Shown piece after piece: positions 44,346 through 59,700 of a DNA stretch of 64,000 nt. The notes beneath the pieces were generated by a model. That model did no database searches, was not told where the DNA came from, and saw only the letters and a program-made list of their open reading frames with translations. The number at the start of each line of letters is the position of its first letter. Position 1 is the first letter of the stretch. The position numbers were made by a program, and so were the translations under genes. The stretch is from Diploptera punctata (lineage: Eukaryota > Arthropoda > Insecta > Blattodea > Blaberidae): assembly GCA_030220185.1 (NCBI GenBank), contig JASPKZ010007249.1:310001-374000 (forward strand), given 5' to 3'.

Positions 44346-47300
44346 AGTTTACTACATGGAAAATATACTTCAACTATTTTAGCAGGAAGATTTCAGTGAA
44401 AAAAGATATAAAATGAAAACTGTAAAGAGAGGAATCAAAAGAGAAGTGATGTTTCCTGCCCTGGAGATTCACTACAATGTTCTTAAAATTGTTTATAAAT
44501 TAATTTAATATGATTCAGATACCGAGCAAGTTGACTTGAGCTGTTTTGTTTGAGATTCTTATTCAGTAGATGGTGGGTTCAAACCCCAGTGCCGACAACC
44601 TAACAAAGATTCTCTCCAGATTTTTCACATCATCAAGACAATTGGTGACTTGGAATTTTACTACCAGGATCTTTATCATCATATTCAATATTTCACAGTA
44701 TCAATATGAATAAATAAAAAAAATAATTAGACACTATGTGATATTTAAATTAATATTGGGAAGTAAACATTATGAGGTTATATCATTAATAGTGAGTGGA
44801 GAACTTATTTTTAATGACTCACCTAATATAATTTCAAATTTCTTTGATACCGGCGGTTTCAGACAATATCTTGTCCCTCTTCAGTCAATTCATCAGTAGC
44901 CATGACTGAAGTGGGACAAGATATTGTCTGAAACCGCTGGTATCAAAGAAATTTGAAATGATATGAGGTGAGTCGTTAAAAATAAGTTCTCCACTCACTA
45001 TTAAAGACACTATGTGACCTTAGATGTTAAAAGGTCTATAAATAAGAATAAATAGAAGCATAAGTGATTTATAAATAATGCTAAATAAATAACATTGGAA
45101 TAACAAATACATTTCTCTTGCTATAACAGCAGTCAGAACATGGGATTTCCAGTTTGACTTGTTAGTTTCTGCTGAGAATTTGTATATTGCTAATTCTTAC
45201 ACTGGAGACAAGAGACATGAAAATACGCTATTTTTCTCCTAGCAGCTCTTTCAATTCAACAAACTGATTTCTGGGGATTCATACAGAGAAAATTAACCTC
45301 TACAAGAAGAAGTAGTTCTTCTGATTGACATAACATCAGTCGACAAGAAAGTACTGAAGATGAAGCTGCCAAGGCTTTGAAATTGCGATCTACTTAGAAA
45401 ATTGGATATGAGGAGAGGTATGAAGCATTTTAATTTAATCTTTAATCTCTGCACTTCTAAAGCCCGAGATTTCTGTAGCAGAAATAAGTAGCTGATTTCA
45501 AAATATCTGCGTATTTAAGGAACTTGTTAAATAAAGTACAAAGTTAAATTCTAACTCAATTATTAATTACAAATACACTGTCATCGTACTTATTCACCAA
45601 TTTTAATAAAATTAATTTTTTTTGGAGGTTCAGAATACCAATGAACATAAAGGAGAAGCCATCACTGTCAAAGAGTCAGAATTGATGACAGATTGAATGA
45701 TATGGACAGGTGTCAATAATATGTTACCTCTTAGATATGAGTTAAAATAATGATTATGTTCTGATGACAAAAGTATTTAACTTTATAATATAAATTACAA
45801 AGCAGTATGCAGATTTAAAATATGTGCATAACAGTTTTAAACAGAAGGCAGAGGACATTTTACAGCTGTAGTATAATATTTTTGGAACAAACTGATAATG
45901 ACGTCAATTCTAGTTCAACAAAAAGCTTTGACATCCCAAACAAAGAAGTGCTGAGCTATTTTCAGACATCAAGCAAAGGTGATTCTGTGTTGAATTAAAA
46001 AGAAAATAATTCAATATTATCTTTAAGCTAGATATTATGGTTCATATTAAGACATCAGACATCTTTTGTACAGAGCAACTAGATATTTCTGATGATTAAC
46101 AAGAGACCAACATATATCACATTCATAAACCAAAACTTGAATAGTCTGATAGTCTATATTAGACTGGTTTGAGAGGATAAATTAAAATGGATTATATAAT
46201 GACAAACAATATGGTATCAATTGTAACTTTTGTTTCATATATTCAAAATATAAACAAAATTCAGCATACATTTCTTTTCAAGTTTTTCTTTCTAGGCACT
46301 CATTTCAGTAAATAAATGTTTAAGTCAGGTAAACATCTTACCTCATAATTAATAGAATTCTTGAGAATATGTTTCAGTATACAGGGATAATGAAACATGT
46401 TCTCAAGAATTCTACAAAACTGAACCTCATAGTGTTACTTCCTATTGAAATATGGTATTAATTTGATGTTTTATTATTAATTTAACACTTCTCACTGAAG
46501 GATAAATTATATTTGAAGAGAACAAATTTTACAACAAAATTTTTTTTTACAAAATTATAATGTATATAAGAAAAAAATTTGCATCTAGATAGCAACTTGC
46601 CTTGGTAGCTCAGTTGGTAGACCATTGGCCTGGAAAGCCAGAAGTCCTGGGTTCAAGTCTCGGTCTGGGTGAAATTTTTTCTCTTCAAATATGGCATTAA
46701 CTTGTTTTAGTACTTGTGTTTTTATTTTATATAGGCTTATAGGTAATTGAAATTGTCTTCTTAATTAGAAAAAATCTTCTTTTGCCTGTTGCTAAAAATT
46801 ATTTATTTTTTATTTATTTCTTTTGTTCCTTCCATTTTCTATCCTTCTATTATTACACCAAACAAAGGAGAGACAAAATGCAAATCTGCACATTGCATAA
46901 GTAATTAATATCATAAATTTATTGTCTTTAGGAAAAATGGTCAGGAGCAGTAAAAATTTATGTATATGGACATGTGTCTTTAAATCTGGCTTATGTTATA
47001 AGAGATTAAATTTATAAATTTCAGATATATATCAAAGATTGCAGTTTAAAATGTTTGACTGTTATAAGTAATTTGATTTAGGCTTGAATTACATATTGAA
47101 ATTAAATTTATTATGGTGTATGATTATCACAATGTTCTATTCTCACAATATTTATATCTAATTTTATCGTGCAGTACATACTTAATTTTACATCTATTTA
47201 GGGGAGAAAAATATGGGTGCAAAAGTATTAATTTTCTAAAGCAAATAAATAAAAAATAAATCTTATGATATTAACAGAAATTAAACACACTGAACATAAT

Positions 47301-50300
47301 TACAACACATAGAATATTTTGAATATTATGACATTGGTATTACTTACTCTTATATTGACAACTGGCATCATTGGGAAAAGTTCTTTTAGCCTTGATTCCA
47401 AGATAACGCCTTGTTGAATATCCCACCTAGCTCCTTCCATGAAAAGTCCATGGACATAGGCACCCTCTCGCGGGGCAGACCTGACAATGAAGTTATACAA
47501 CATAACAAAACAAATTTTTTTTCTAAAACTGAAAATAAAACTTAATGACAGTGTTAATATAACTAACTAACTCACTCTCACTATTGAATCTGTAGGTTCA
47601 TGGTCGCATGGACATAAGCTCTCCATACATTCCTATCCTGAGCCAATGTTTTCCAATCACTCCCTGTATAATCTACTTCCCTCAAATCATAGTTTATGTT
47701 ATTCTCCCACCTCATTCTTGGTCTAGTATCTGGGCGTTTTCTCTCTGGTTTTCATACAAGAAGCTTCCATGCACATCTTTTATTCCCCATTCTTGCCACA
47801 TGCCCTGCCCATCACAAGACAGTGTTAATATACAGTATCTTCTTGATATTGTTGAAAAACTATTTTACATTATTTGTATTATGTATTGAAGTGCCCGATG
47901 TAAATTGAGAATCATTATCATAATTATTGAACAATTCATACATTTTAAATACACAGGAGTAACATAACTACTCGTGGGATGTAATAACTAAAGTAAGAGA
48001 CCAGGTTTCCATAATTAATTCATGAATAAGAGACCAAGTATCTGAAGCCTCTAAGAATATCAGGTTGCTTAACCCTTCAGAGCGGGTGGAGTTAAATGGC
48101 CGGCAATATGGCAATGTGGGAAGAGAATCATGGGTATTTAAACCCAGCCATTCAGTGCCAGTATTCCAATAATGCATTTAAATGGAAATATCTTGAGTAA
48201 TTTAAATGTTTTTTCAACTCGTTTATGGTGAACCCTTAATATAATATTTAATTAATTAAATTTGTTACGGTTCTCACGTAACATCTCTGCATATGCAGAC
48301 TTATTTATGATTAATATTTAATTTTAGGAAGTTATATTTTGAGGTTATTTTAATTATATTATTTTTGGTCTGGACATCTTACCTCAATATTAATGTTGAT
48401 TTGTTCTTGGACATGTTTCAAAACAATTCTCTGTTTTATCTTTGTCTGGGAAAGCTGAAGATAAAACAGAGAATTGTTTTGAAACATGTCCAAGAACAAA
48501 TCAACATTAATATTGAGGTAAGATGTCCAGACCAAAAATAATATAATTATTTATGATTGTTGTGCCACAGTTGAAGTAGGTCCTCTTTGTACATAGTAGC
48601 AGAGTAAATTGTACTAGGAATTCTTTGAAGAATTCAGAGAACCGGCTTTACCTAACAACAACGAAATATTTACACAAAGAGAAGGGTCTTCAAAAAAAAA
48701 AAAAAACAGAAAGAACTTCAAAAATTGGTGTGATAAATCTTCAAAGCATAAACCAGCTGTTTGACATTCGGGCACCAATAAGTGTATTTTTTCCCCTTGT
48801 GTTTACTTTGTTCATGTTTATTACAAACACATTGCTTCTATGCATTGACCTTCTTTCTTGTAGGGGGGGGGGGCAGCCTTCACCAAATGTGTCTTTCTAA
48901 CACTTTGGAAACATTATTTTAGGTCGTGTGCCTTCAAAAAATTGTCTTTCAACACATGAGACCTGTTGTGCTAAAAGACCTTCATCAACCCTAAATTTCA
49001 ATGTCTTTCTTCTGGTTTCCAAAGTGAAACCAGTTGATGATATATGACTATAATAGCTTCACTGGAGGTGTGGACTTGAAAGATCAACATGCTACATGCC
49101 GGAAGATCAAGGGTTCGAGTCCCGGTGGATCAGGATTTTTAAACTGAACCAAACCTTCAGGAGGCACTGTGACCCCGGGGTTGACTCAGCCTCTAACTGA
49201 AAAGAGTACCAGATGCTTGTTATGGGCCGTCAGACAGAGATAAGTACCCGGCTTACATCAAGTACCGATAGTCTAGAAAAAGTGGGAGCCTTAACCTCCT
49301 AATATCCCAAGGAGCTCCTAAGGTCTGTAGTGGACCACTTTACCTTTTAGATACTGAGTGAATAGTAGGCTAACTACCTTTCCATAATGTAAGGGTATCG
49401 TCAATTGAAATATATATATATATATATATCTGAAATTTACTGTTGTGGTCCTGTACTATAGCGTAAATCGGAAATAACTTTGTTGGGCCTTTATATGTAT
49501 TGAATTTTGCGACATTATTATTAAAAATGAAGAGATTTCAAAATAGATTCAATTTAATAGACAAGCTAATTTACAAAAAAAAGGTGAATTTATTTTTCTA
49601 AGAAATCCTTTATCAAGTTATAAATATAAGAAAAATGTCAGAGGCCGCAAGAGTAAATGCAAATATAAAATTATTTTTAACTTGTAACTCAGGGCCGTCA
49701 TCGATTAATATATGCACTAATATAAACTTTGAAGTCTCTACATAAAATTTATATAAACGGTAAATAGTTAATGTAAACACAAAGATCATAATAACAGTTT
49801 AAAGCACTGCGTGTAGCTAGCGTACATGTCACGTTGTTCCGCATTTGGTGAAGAATTCAACCTGCGTACATGTCACGTCGCTCCACGCTGACGGGTTAAA
49901 ATATATCATATAGAAGAATACATATCTTAATATTAAGATGAGTGATGACATAGCCATTGAAATTTGGGCAGAGACAAAAAACACAAAAAAATTATGAATA
50001 CAGTAGAAATGAATATGCTATGAGATACTGTTATAAAAAAAAAGATTAGATAGAAATGAAGACAAGATTTGAGACAACAATACAACATAATGACATAAAA
50101 ATGTATAAGAACTAGAAAAAGAGAGTGAAATGGGAGCCAATGATACCAGGTTATTAGAAGAGTAGTTTGGGATTTATATCTGAAAAGTAAAAGAGATATC
50201 GGCAGAACGAAGAAAGAATGTAAAGAAGGATTGACATAATTTTCTAATGAATTATCTCTTTTAGGTAGAATTTCTTATCACTCACCTCATATTGTTCTTC

Positions 50301-53300
50301 TTATTTGACTATAAACTAGTTTCAGAACATAGTTTCTGTTTCATCCTCAGTATCGTCACAACCGTTGTTCTGTCGTCTTGAAGAGCCATCCTTCGCTTGG
50401 CAGACTGCCAAGGATGGAACAGAAACTATGTTCCGAAACTAGTTTATAGTCAAATAGAAGAACAATATGAGGTGAGTGATAAAAAATTCTACCTAAATGA
50501 ATATACCTCATAGTGTAAATTCATAAAATAAGGTATTATCTCTTGTTTGTTGATAAACAGGCCATGACCTTACTTAAAATAATAAGAAAAAGTTTTATGT
50601 ATAGGTTATGTTTTTTTTACTAATACAAAATAGAAAGAAAAAAATAGTACAGGTATTAAATCTCTTAAATCATGAACAGAAAAATACTAATAGTGTCAAA
50701 AGTTGCAACGAAGAAGAAATCTAGGGAGAGGGAAGGGGAAATGCTAGTGATCTCAATATTTTCTTATAAATGGTACAACATTTTTTAAGTTTTTGTATTT
50801 GAGATACAGGTTCAAAAGAATTAACCTACTTTATGGAAATATATATATATATATATATATATACAATTTTTAAGGAAACATATTTGATTAGATTTTTATT
50901 TCAAATGCCTTGTAAGATACTGGTATTTTAGAACAAAATTCTAAACCTAAGCATTAGAAAGAAGCTGGTCCTTTTGATTTTTTAAATGAAGTATTTTAAT
51001 AGAAACATTACATGGGATGAAGGTATTTCCTTTAAATGTATTATATCAAAATCCAGAATTTTATAGTGAATAAGCATTTCCAAAAGTAAGAGATGATGGC
51101 AGACTCAAATTATTTATTAAGTAGAACCTCATAATGTTACTTCCTATTGTATTTTCATAATAAAACAAATACTATACTGTAATTAATATGAGTTAGAATA
51201 TATACGACTCACCTCATATTTGTAGATTTCTTGAAGATCATATATTTGATATGTTACATATCAATGTCAATTCTTTCTAAAGAGTTAGAAAGAATGATAC
51301 GTAACATATCGAAACCTTGGTTTTCAAGAAATCTACAAATATGAGGTGAGTCGTATATATTCTAACACCTATTAATTAAAATAAACCTCTTAGTTCACTT
51401 CCTTTAATATTAAATACTATACTGTATTTAGTTATGACATTTATTTTAAAATATAAATTTTATATATAAAATAAATGTAACAAAATTACATGTGAGCTGA
51501 AATATACAAAATAAATATAGCCAAAAATAAACTAGGGAAGAGATTTTGTAACTGTTCACTTTTCCTGCCTTCAAAATTGACATTGCACCCTTCTTTTATT
51601 TTCTATTTCACCTTGGTAATATTAAAAATTTTGTATGGCTTAAGCAAACTTACGTGAAATCTTCCTTCTGTTTTTTAGTAACATCACACTGTAGACACAT
51701 TTTATCCAAAGGCAGTTCATTTTTACGAGCAGTTGACTGCATTATAGCAGTCAGAAAAGACTGAGGATTGAAGAATCCTGCCAACCATACAGATGAAGGT
51801 AACTGAAACAATTTCAATGGATTTTAAAAAGACATGAACAAGACTACATGGTATCAATTACATATATATCATCTTATTTACTAACCACAAAGTCTGTAGA
51901 CCAGGTTTCTAATTCTCTAAGTCTTAAAAGTAAGTCAGCAAACCAGGCAGTCAAGCCTTGAAGTGAAGGATAAGCTCGCTGGGTCCAAATATGAGGAACT
52001 TGATCTAGAAATAAGGCATTCTGAAGCTCTTCCATATCTCCAGTAATTGTCAATTCACCCTGGAAAGAAAAACACAAATAACTTATTTTAAAGTACAGTA
52101 TACTGCATTTTATATCTTCCAAAGATTTTTTTCTCCTCCTTTGCTCATTATACATTAAACACTACAAATGTACAAAAGATACAGTTATTCCATCAATATA
52201 GTTATGCATCATTCCATACTATTTAGTTATCACATTACTGTATAAATAAAAAAATTGAATGTAATATTGCTATCTGTATGCTGAGCAAGGGACAAGATGC
52301 ATGAGAATTTCATAATTTGAATATGGAAAATAAATTTAAAACACAAAATTGATAGGAAGTAGCATTATGAAATATTTTATCATGAGTAATGCCACGAGTG
52401 ATTTCCAAATTTATCTAGAGAATTTTGAAATCAAGAGTGGCATCTGTTAGGACTATTTAACGAATAAAATTAAGCTGTTTACTCACAAATCATTATTTAA
52501 ATATAGTTATTTTAAAATATTTATATATTTAATGTAAACGGCAATGTTTGAAAACAAATGAGAAACATTTGTTATGTTTCATTTGTTCATCACTGCAACC
52601 AGATCATATTATTTATTGCCAGAGATCACAATATTGTAAGAATGCACTCTAGCATAGAAAAAAATTAAACACATCAAACTGTTTATAACCAACATTATAG
52701 GATATTAATTAATTTCTGATGTCCTATGATGTAAATATGTCAATTATATTTTTCTGGAACGTAAATACCTGGGACATAATACGTTTAAGAAAGTGCGAAC
52801 AGTAGTTTCTTTTTATTGTGGTATAATCAATTGCTACAAATGTTTTTTTTATTATATCCCACAAGCATTATCTGGTTACATTCGTGCACTATATATGTAC
52901 AATCTGGGAGCCACTTCCATTCTAGGATTCTTACATCTTTATATATAAATTGCTATATTCAACATATTTCTTAGAGAGTCAGTCACTGCAAAATAATGCT
53001 CTGACCTATTCAGAATGTTAAAAAGGAGGAGCTTTCTTTAATTTGATAAACTTTAGTTGATAAATTTGAGGTGAAACATGACTGTGATTGGTTGTAAATA
53101 AAAATTCATTGAAACGTGATTGGTCATTTATTCCCATTTGGGGCATGAGTTAAATAGTAAATGAAATTTGATTGGTTATTTACATCTCACCTTATATTTT
53201 GTTCTTTCACTTGGAATATGTTTCATTTCCCCAATTTTCAGCCAAAAACTGACTGTTGAGATGACCATTGGAAGCTTATATGTCTTTTCCCTTTGATGTT

Positions 53301-53738
53301 GGACATACGAACCTTACAATCAAATTCTTCTCCCTGAGAATTTTAAAATTCATTCTCTTTTGTCTGATGTAGATCTTCTTTGAAACTTGAGTTTTATATG
53401 TGTTTTTTTAGCAATTTTGATCTCTTCTCAATTCTATGATTTTTTTTTTTGTCCACAGAAGAGCAGCTAATACCAATTTTTATATATCTCCATATTTAAC
53501 ATTATTAAGATGCTCTTTCAAAACATGTCCAGGTAAGAGAGTGAAATATAAGGTAGGTTTAAATAACTGATGGGAGAGAAGCCTAAATTAGCTCAGTGGT
53601 CAGAGCATCAGCATATAAAGCTGGAGGTACAGGGTTCGATTCTCAGTTCAGGAAAAAAATTCTCTTTACCATTGATTACAATAGTTTAGTTATGTACATT
53701 AATTTACTTATTTCAATCATAGTAATATCTTTAGCTTC

Positions 53739-53783
<45 letters not shown>

Positions 53784-56700
53784 TTTTTCATAAAAGAAAT
53801 TGAATCAGTTATTGAGACTAACTCAAAAAGACCACAAAATAAAATTCATGTTGTGGATTTCATGATATTATACTACAGCATGTTGTGATGATTAAGAAAA
53901 GCCATAACATGTTCAGAATGTTATTAATTAATACCCAAAAAGTTGTGATGGTTTTTAAGTGGTGATATATATAAATGGAAATAATATTTTCTCTGTTATA
54001 AATTCCAAATATATTGAAGATGTAAACCAGATTTCAACAGTTGTGGATATGGCTGAAGATGGAAGGGATGCCTCCAGAAACCGCAGTTCCGAGCTAGAAG
54101 AACACAAAATATGAGGTGAAATACAACTCAGTTTTTATTAATTATAACCTGTTCACCGTATTGTGATTGCATCAGCTAGTGTTCCAAAATGTGTTATGGC
54201 ATTTCTTAATCACCAGAATGCACTGTGATCTAATATCATGAAATTCATAACACAAATTTCGTTTTGTGGTCTTTTTGAGTTAGTTACAATGCATTTTGAC
54301 TGTTTTTATAAGTGCCATAACATGAATGATGTTGTGGATGATTTAAAGAGACCACAATACATTGTGGATGGTTTTTTTCTTTTTTCGCTCAATGACCATA
54401 TTCTTTCATTGAGCCTAGTTATTTAATAGGAAATAGTGTTGGATAAGGCCCATTGGATATTTCTAGGATTTTTTTCTTTATGGAAAAAATAATATTTGAA
54501 CAAATAAATTGAATTGGTCCTTTACACTTCACCTCATATTAACTCTCTCATCTGGATAGGTCATCAGCCAAAACCAACTGAGTATATAGAATAGATTCAA
54601 TTTCTTTGTTAAAGTGCCTCATATTGTGACTTCCTATCAATTTTGTGGGTAAAATATTTAAACAATTAATTTCACGAATGATTATATTTTTGCTAATTAT
54701 GAATGAATGATTTTGTTAATCACTCATGCTCTATTTAAAACTATTTTTCTCCTAAAGTATAATTACCTTGAGACCAAGATCAAGTTCTTTGAGTGAACGT
54801 TTCATTTCTCCTGTGAGATAGTTCATGCGCTCACACTCCTGAAATGCAACTATAACATATGGAGTACGTTCCTCTACTTTGTTCATTATTTCTACCATGT
54901 TGAAATCCTCAGGAAGTTTCTCCATGATTTCATCAACAATCTGCTTCACCTGTAAGAAAGGTACAGGACGTCTAATTCTGTCAGAACACTAAAATAAAAA
55001 GTAAAGAAGGGAAATAATATATTATTACTATAAAATTAGAACTAAAAACAAAATCCGATGTGAAACTAAGATATGGAAAATATTATTAGAACCAAATACA
55101 ATACCAAACAACCCCTGATCAATTGCAGTTGCATCATTTCATCTTGAAACTGGTCATGATTGCTTGGCAGCACATCTACATAGAATTAAGCTACTAGACT
55201 CTCCATACTGCATAGTATGCAAGAACACAAATACGATAATGAACAAGGATCGCTTGATGTTCTGCACTGATCTTCAGAAAATAGTTGGAACACCATTCCA
55301 AATTGCTGAATATTATTGGGAAGCCCGCAAGCGAATGATGACAAATCAAGAGCTTCAGAACATTTGAATACTACTACTACTAAATTAGAACTCCTTTTTA
55401 TTTATATTTTGTTGATTAATAGCATATCTGAGGTCTGAGTATATAACTGGTGGGTTTGGAAATGTTAATTATTAATGAGTTGTATATTTTTACTCACCTC
55501 ATATATCTTGATTTTTATGCTGACTAGTTTCATCGCTTCTGTTCGACATTCTCGAGAAGAAGAAATATGAGGTGAGTCAAAATATACAACTCAGTAATAA
55601 TTAAAAGAAACCTCATAGTGTTATTTCCTACATATATTTAGTAAAGTTGACTATTCAAGTCATAAGGAAAACAAATAAGAACAAACTGTATTGAGAATGT
55701 CGCACAGAAGCCACGAAGCTAGTCTGCATAAAAATCAAGAAATATGAGGTGAGTTAAAATATATAACTCATTAATAATTAAAAGGAACCTCAAAGTGTTA
55801 TTTCCTACATACATTTAATAATTGGAAATTTTAATTGTAGAAATTTCAATGTCAGGGCCAGAGAGGTAGTGGAGTTGCATAATTTTTAATTGCTATGTTG
55901 TGCATTAGATTCCTGATCAAATTCCAAACCCCTTCACAGTGGATATGTTAAAAAGTATGTCATACTGTTAATAATAATTCATCCATCAGATGAGGCATAG
56001 GGCCGCATGCAAATACATTAGTCTCTACTCAAATTACTTCCAATCACTGGTGAGCTGACTTTCTGTGAGCAAGTGCAAAGATTGAATTAGCTACCCACTA
56101 ACTGGTCACGCATGAAAGTCATCATTTTCGTAATATTGGCAAGAAATTACCCAGAATTCTCAGCGATAAAACCACTTCCGTTATTTTCCTCTGCTAGAGG
56201 AACGCATTTACGCTTGCGTCCCGCAAATAATACCGTATACGATTCTCCTGTTCTTTCAGTTGAATTCTTTGGTAGACTCTATCAAATTTCTCTTCTCCGC
56301 ATATACCGAAAACATGATCATAGGTCTTCAAGGTCCGACACCTTGGATAAAGCAGCAAAGTACGCGGCAAGGTTTCAAACTACATCGGTTACCATCAGTT
56401 CCCATCGGGTTGCTCACGATTCATTCTCTGCAAAGTCACCTCGCCAGGTAGCTTAGGAATTTTGACAATTATTATCGCATGAACAGATTTTTGAGTACGC
56501 AAAAACGTATTTGGATGCAACTTTCTCAGCAGAGTACAGACAGAGAACGACTTTTACGGTCTAATGCATTCATAGATTCGAGCCTTTAAGTCTTGTAATC
56601 TCCTTGGTGTTAAGTCTTGTAATCTCCTTGGTGTTTTTTTGACAGGAGTAGGTTTTGTGCAAATAACAGGCTTTGCCTTATCCTTTCTCCCCATAATCAT

Positions 56701-59700
56701 CATCCTTCAAAAAAACACATTTATATTATACACGAACAATTAAACATAATAAATTACTGTAATCAATGGTAAAGAGAAAGCTTGGATGGGAATGAAGCCT
56801 GAATTAGCTCAGTGGTTCACAGCATCAGCACGGAAAGCTGAAGGTTTGGGGTTTGATTCCCGGTTCAGGCAAACATTTTTCTGTATTTAAATTAATGTTG
56901 GGAAGTAAACATTATGAGGTTATATCATTAATATTGAGTGGAGAACATATTTTAATAACTCACCTCATACAAACCAAATTTCTTTGAGGTGTTATTAAAA
57001 ATATGTTCAATACTCAATATTATACATTTTTCTCTTTACCATTGATTACAATAATTTAGTAGTGTACATTAATTTACTTATTTCAATCACAGTAATAGCT
57101 TTAGCTTCTTAATATTAATTTAATAAGTATCCTATAGATATGTGGAGTCCCTTCATGTCTTCTTAATGTAGAAGCCATTCATTGTGTATTTGTGAATGAT
57201 GATTCATTGTATTTGAATGTGGGACAAAGAGAGTAAGGTAAAGGGAGGATTTATGCTTGGATGGGAGTCCACCGCTGTGGTCTCGAGGTAGCGTGCTGCC
57301 TTGTCAAGCAGCGGGTCTGGGTTCAATCCCCGCTCAGGACAAGTTTCCTGGGTGAGGTTTTTTTTCGGGGTTTTTCCTCACCTGTATTTAATGTCAGGAT
57401 ACTTTAAGGCCCAAACGGTCCCCAAACATCATCTGGCTATCATTATCATCAATATCACATTCACCTCATTAGATTAAGTTTAGGTTTAAGGCCTCTCCTG
57501 GCACATCATTACTCATCATCATCACCCATCATATCATTGGGGCAGCATAACCCCGCCTTCCAGGCGCCCCAACCTCAGAAGTGGATTACAATACGCCAAT
57601 GCTAGGAGAGAATATCTGAAATGTCGAATAACAAACAGGTGGCATGAAAAAAAAAGCTTGGATGGGAATGAAGCCTGAATTAGCTCAATGGTCAGAACAT
57701 GAGCTGAAAGTTCGGGGGTTCGATTCCTGGTTCAGGCATCATTTTTTCTTTTTACTATTGTTTACAATAATTTAGTTGTGTACATTAATTTACTTATTTT
57801 AATCATAGTAACACTTTAACTTTTTAATATTAATTTAATAAATATGCTGTAGCTATGTGGAGTCCCTTCATGTCTTCTTAATGTAGAAGCCATTCATTGT
57901 GTATTTGTGAATAATGATTCACTGCATTTGAATGTGGGACAGAGTAAGGTAAAGGGAGGATTTATGCTTGGATGGGTAAGAAGCCTGAATAGCTCAGTGG
58001 TCAGAGCATCAGCATGGAAAGGTGAAGGTTCGGGGTTCGATTCCCAGCTCAGGCAAACATTTTTCTATGTTTTTATTATTAATTTCATACATCTCAATGA
58101 TGGATAAATCATATTTAAAGAGAAAAATTATAGTTTTTATTATTAATTATTTGCGTTTAGATCGGTACTTGCTCAGGTAGCTCAAATGGTAGAGCACTTG
58201 GACTAGAAAACCAAGGGTCCCGGGTTCAAGTCCCGGTCTGAGCGTATAATTTTTCTCTTTAAATATGAAACATTTTTCTCTTTACTATTGATTACAATAA
58301 TTAAGTTGTGTACATTAATTTACTTATTTCAATCATAGTATCACTTTAGCTTCACAATATTAATTTAATTTAAACATACACTCATCCTAGATTGCTCTCT
58401 GTCACACAATACTATTAATGTTTTCTGTGTAAATTAAAAAGAAATCAATCAAGCTCCATATATCTACTAAGTGCACAACCTGAAGCATGAAAAATGAGTG
58501 GATAGCAAAGAAGAAAAAAAAATGTATTTATGATAATGATACTAACTTTCTCTTCTGGAGTGACTGTAGCTCCACCTGAAGTTCCTGCATCACGAGGCTG
58601 CATCTCAAATACAGTTCGAAATAGATTTTCAGATGTAGTAGTAAGAAAACCAATTTCAGCATTTGGATGCAGGCCATAGAGATAGGGTGATTCTGGTGGC
58701 ATCATTTCATCTAAAAGAAAGAAAACACATCTGTTATAAATATTCAATGATCATGGCTTTATTATAAATTTAACATTTATTATTGAAGGTCAAATTATAT
58801 TTGAAGAGAAAACTATATGCCTAGACCGGATTTCAACCCATAAACTTTAGATTTATATGCTAATGCTCTACCACTGAGCTATCCAAGGTCTCCAATCTAA
58901 ATACAAATTTTTCTATGTTTTTATTATTCATTTCATACATCTCAATGGTGGATAAATCATATTTTTTCTCTTATACATTCCAATACCCAAGAGAAAAGTC
59001 TTCTGAAATAAGAAGCTGCCATTTGTGTGTCAAGCAATGTTTTGCAAGCCTTTGACACTCTAGAGAATTGGAATGTATAAGACAATATAATAAGGTGTGA
59101 CAATTTCGATCCTGGGTTCACACACCAATCTAGGTGTATAATTTTCTCTTCAAATATAATTCAATGACTGTGTTTATTAGAGTAACTAGATTCTTAAGAA
59201 AAATTACTTATCTTACCAATATATGCATGATATCCAACATAGTCTGTGTTTGGTGGAGCTGGAAAACCAGGAGCCAGTAAAAGTTCACCATCAACCTAAA
59301 ATAAAATATTTATCAATTATTCTAATGCAACCTTGTAATGAATTACTTTTCCTGAAAAAGATATCACTAAATGATAGCAAATTTATATATTTATACAAAT
59401 ATATATTTTGTTGAAATTCATCGGAGAACATTTTTGACAACTCACCTCATAGAATTCGTCTTTTTCACGATACTGCAGATTCAAACTTAGTCTAGTTCAT
59501 GCTCAGCCATAACTCCGACTCACGAGTTATGGCTGAGGATGAACTAGACTTAGTTTGAAACTGCAGTTCCATGAAAAAGACAAATTCTATGAAGTGAATT
59601 GTCAAAAATATTCTCCGATGAATTTCAATGAATATACCTCATAATAAAAGATAAATTAAAATGTTTCATACCTCTCCTCATAATTGATCTTCTAAGTAGA

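Larger units (their letters stand above)
56765..58066 (+). repeat. Tandem array of family T units with three later insertions
   Basis: Units of about 350 bp repeat head to tail, each ending in a tRNA-like segment (about 56797-56869, 57671-57738 and 57982-58053). They are joined by text such as TGTAGAAGCCATTCATTGTG and GTAAGGTAAAGGGAGGATTT. Insertions: 56883-57023 (hairpin), 57267-57655 (SINE C) and, at the end, 58067-58267 (family K). A further partial unit follows to about 58375. Confidence 0.8.

Noticed and set aside
48625..48900. 91-codon plus-strand frame
   Set aside because: It is kept open by A and G runs; no family match and no exon signals.
54571..54577. Minus-strand CTGATGA as another ribozyme
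   Set aside because: No GAAA and cleavage triplet follow at the right distance; it is only a fragment of a hairpin.
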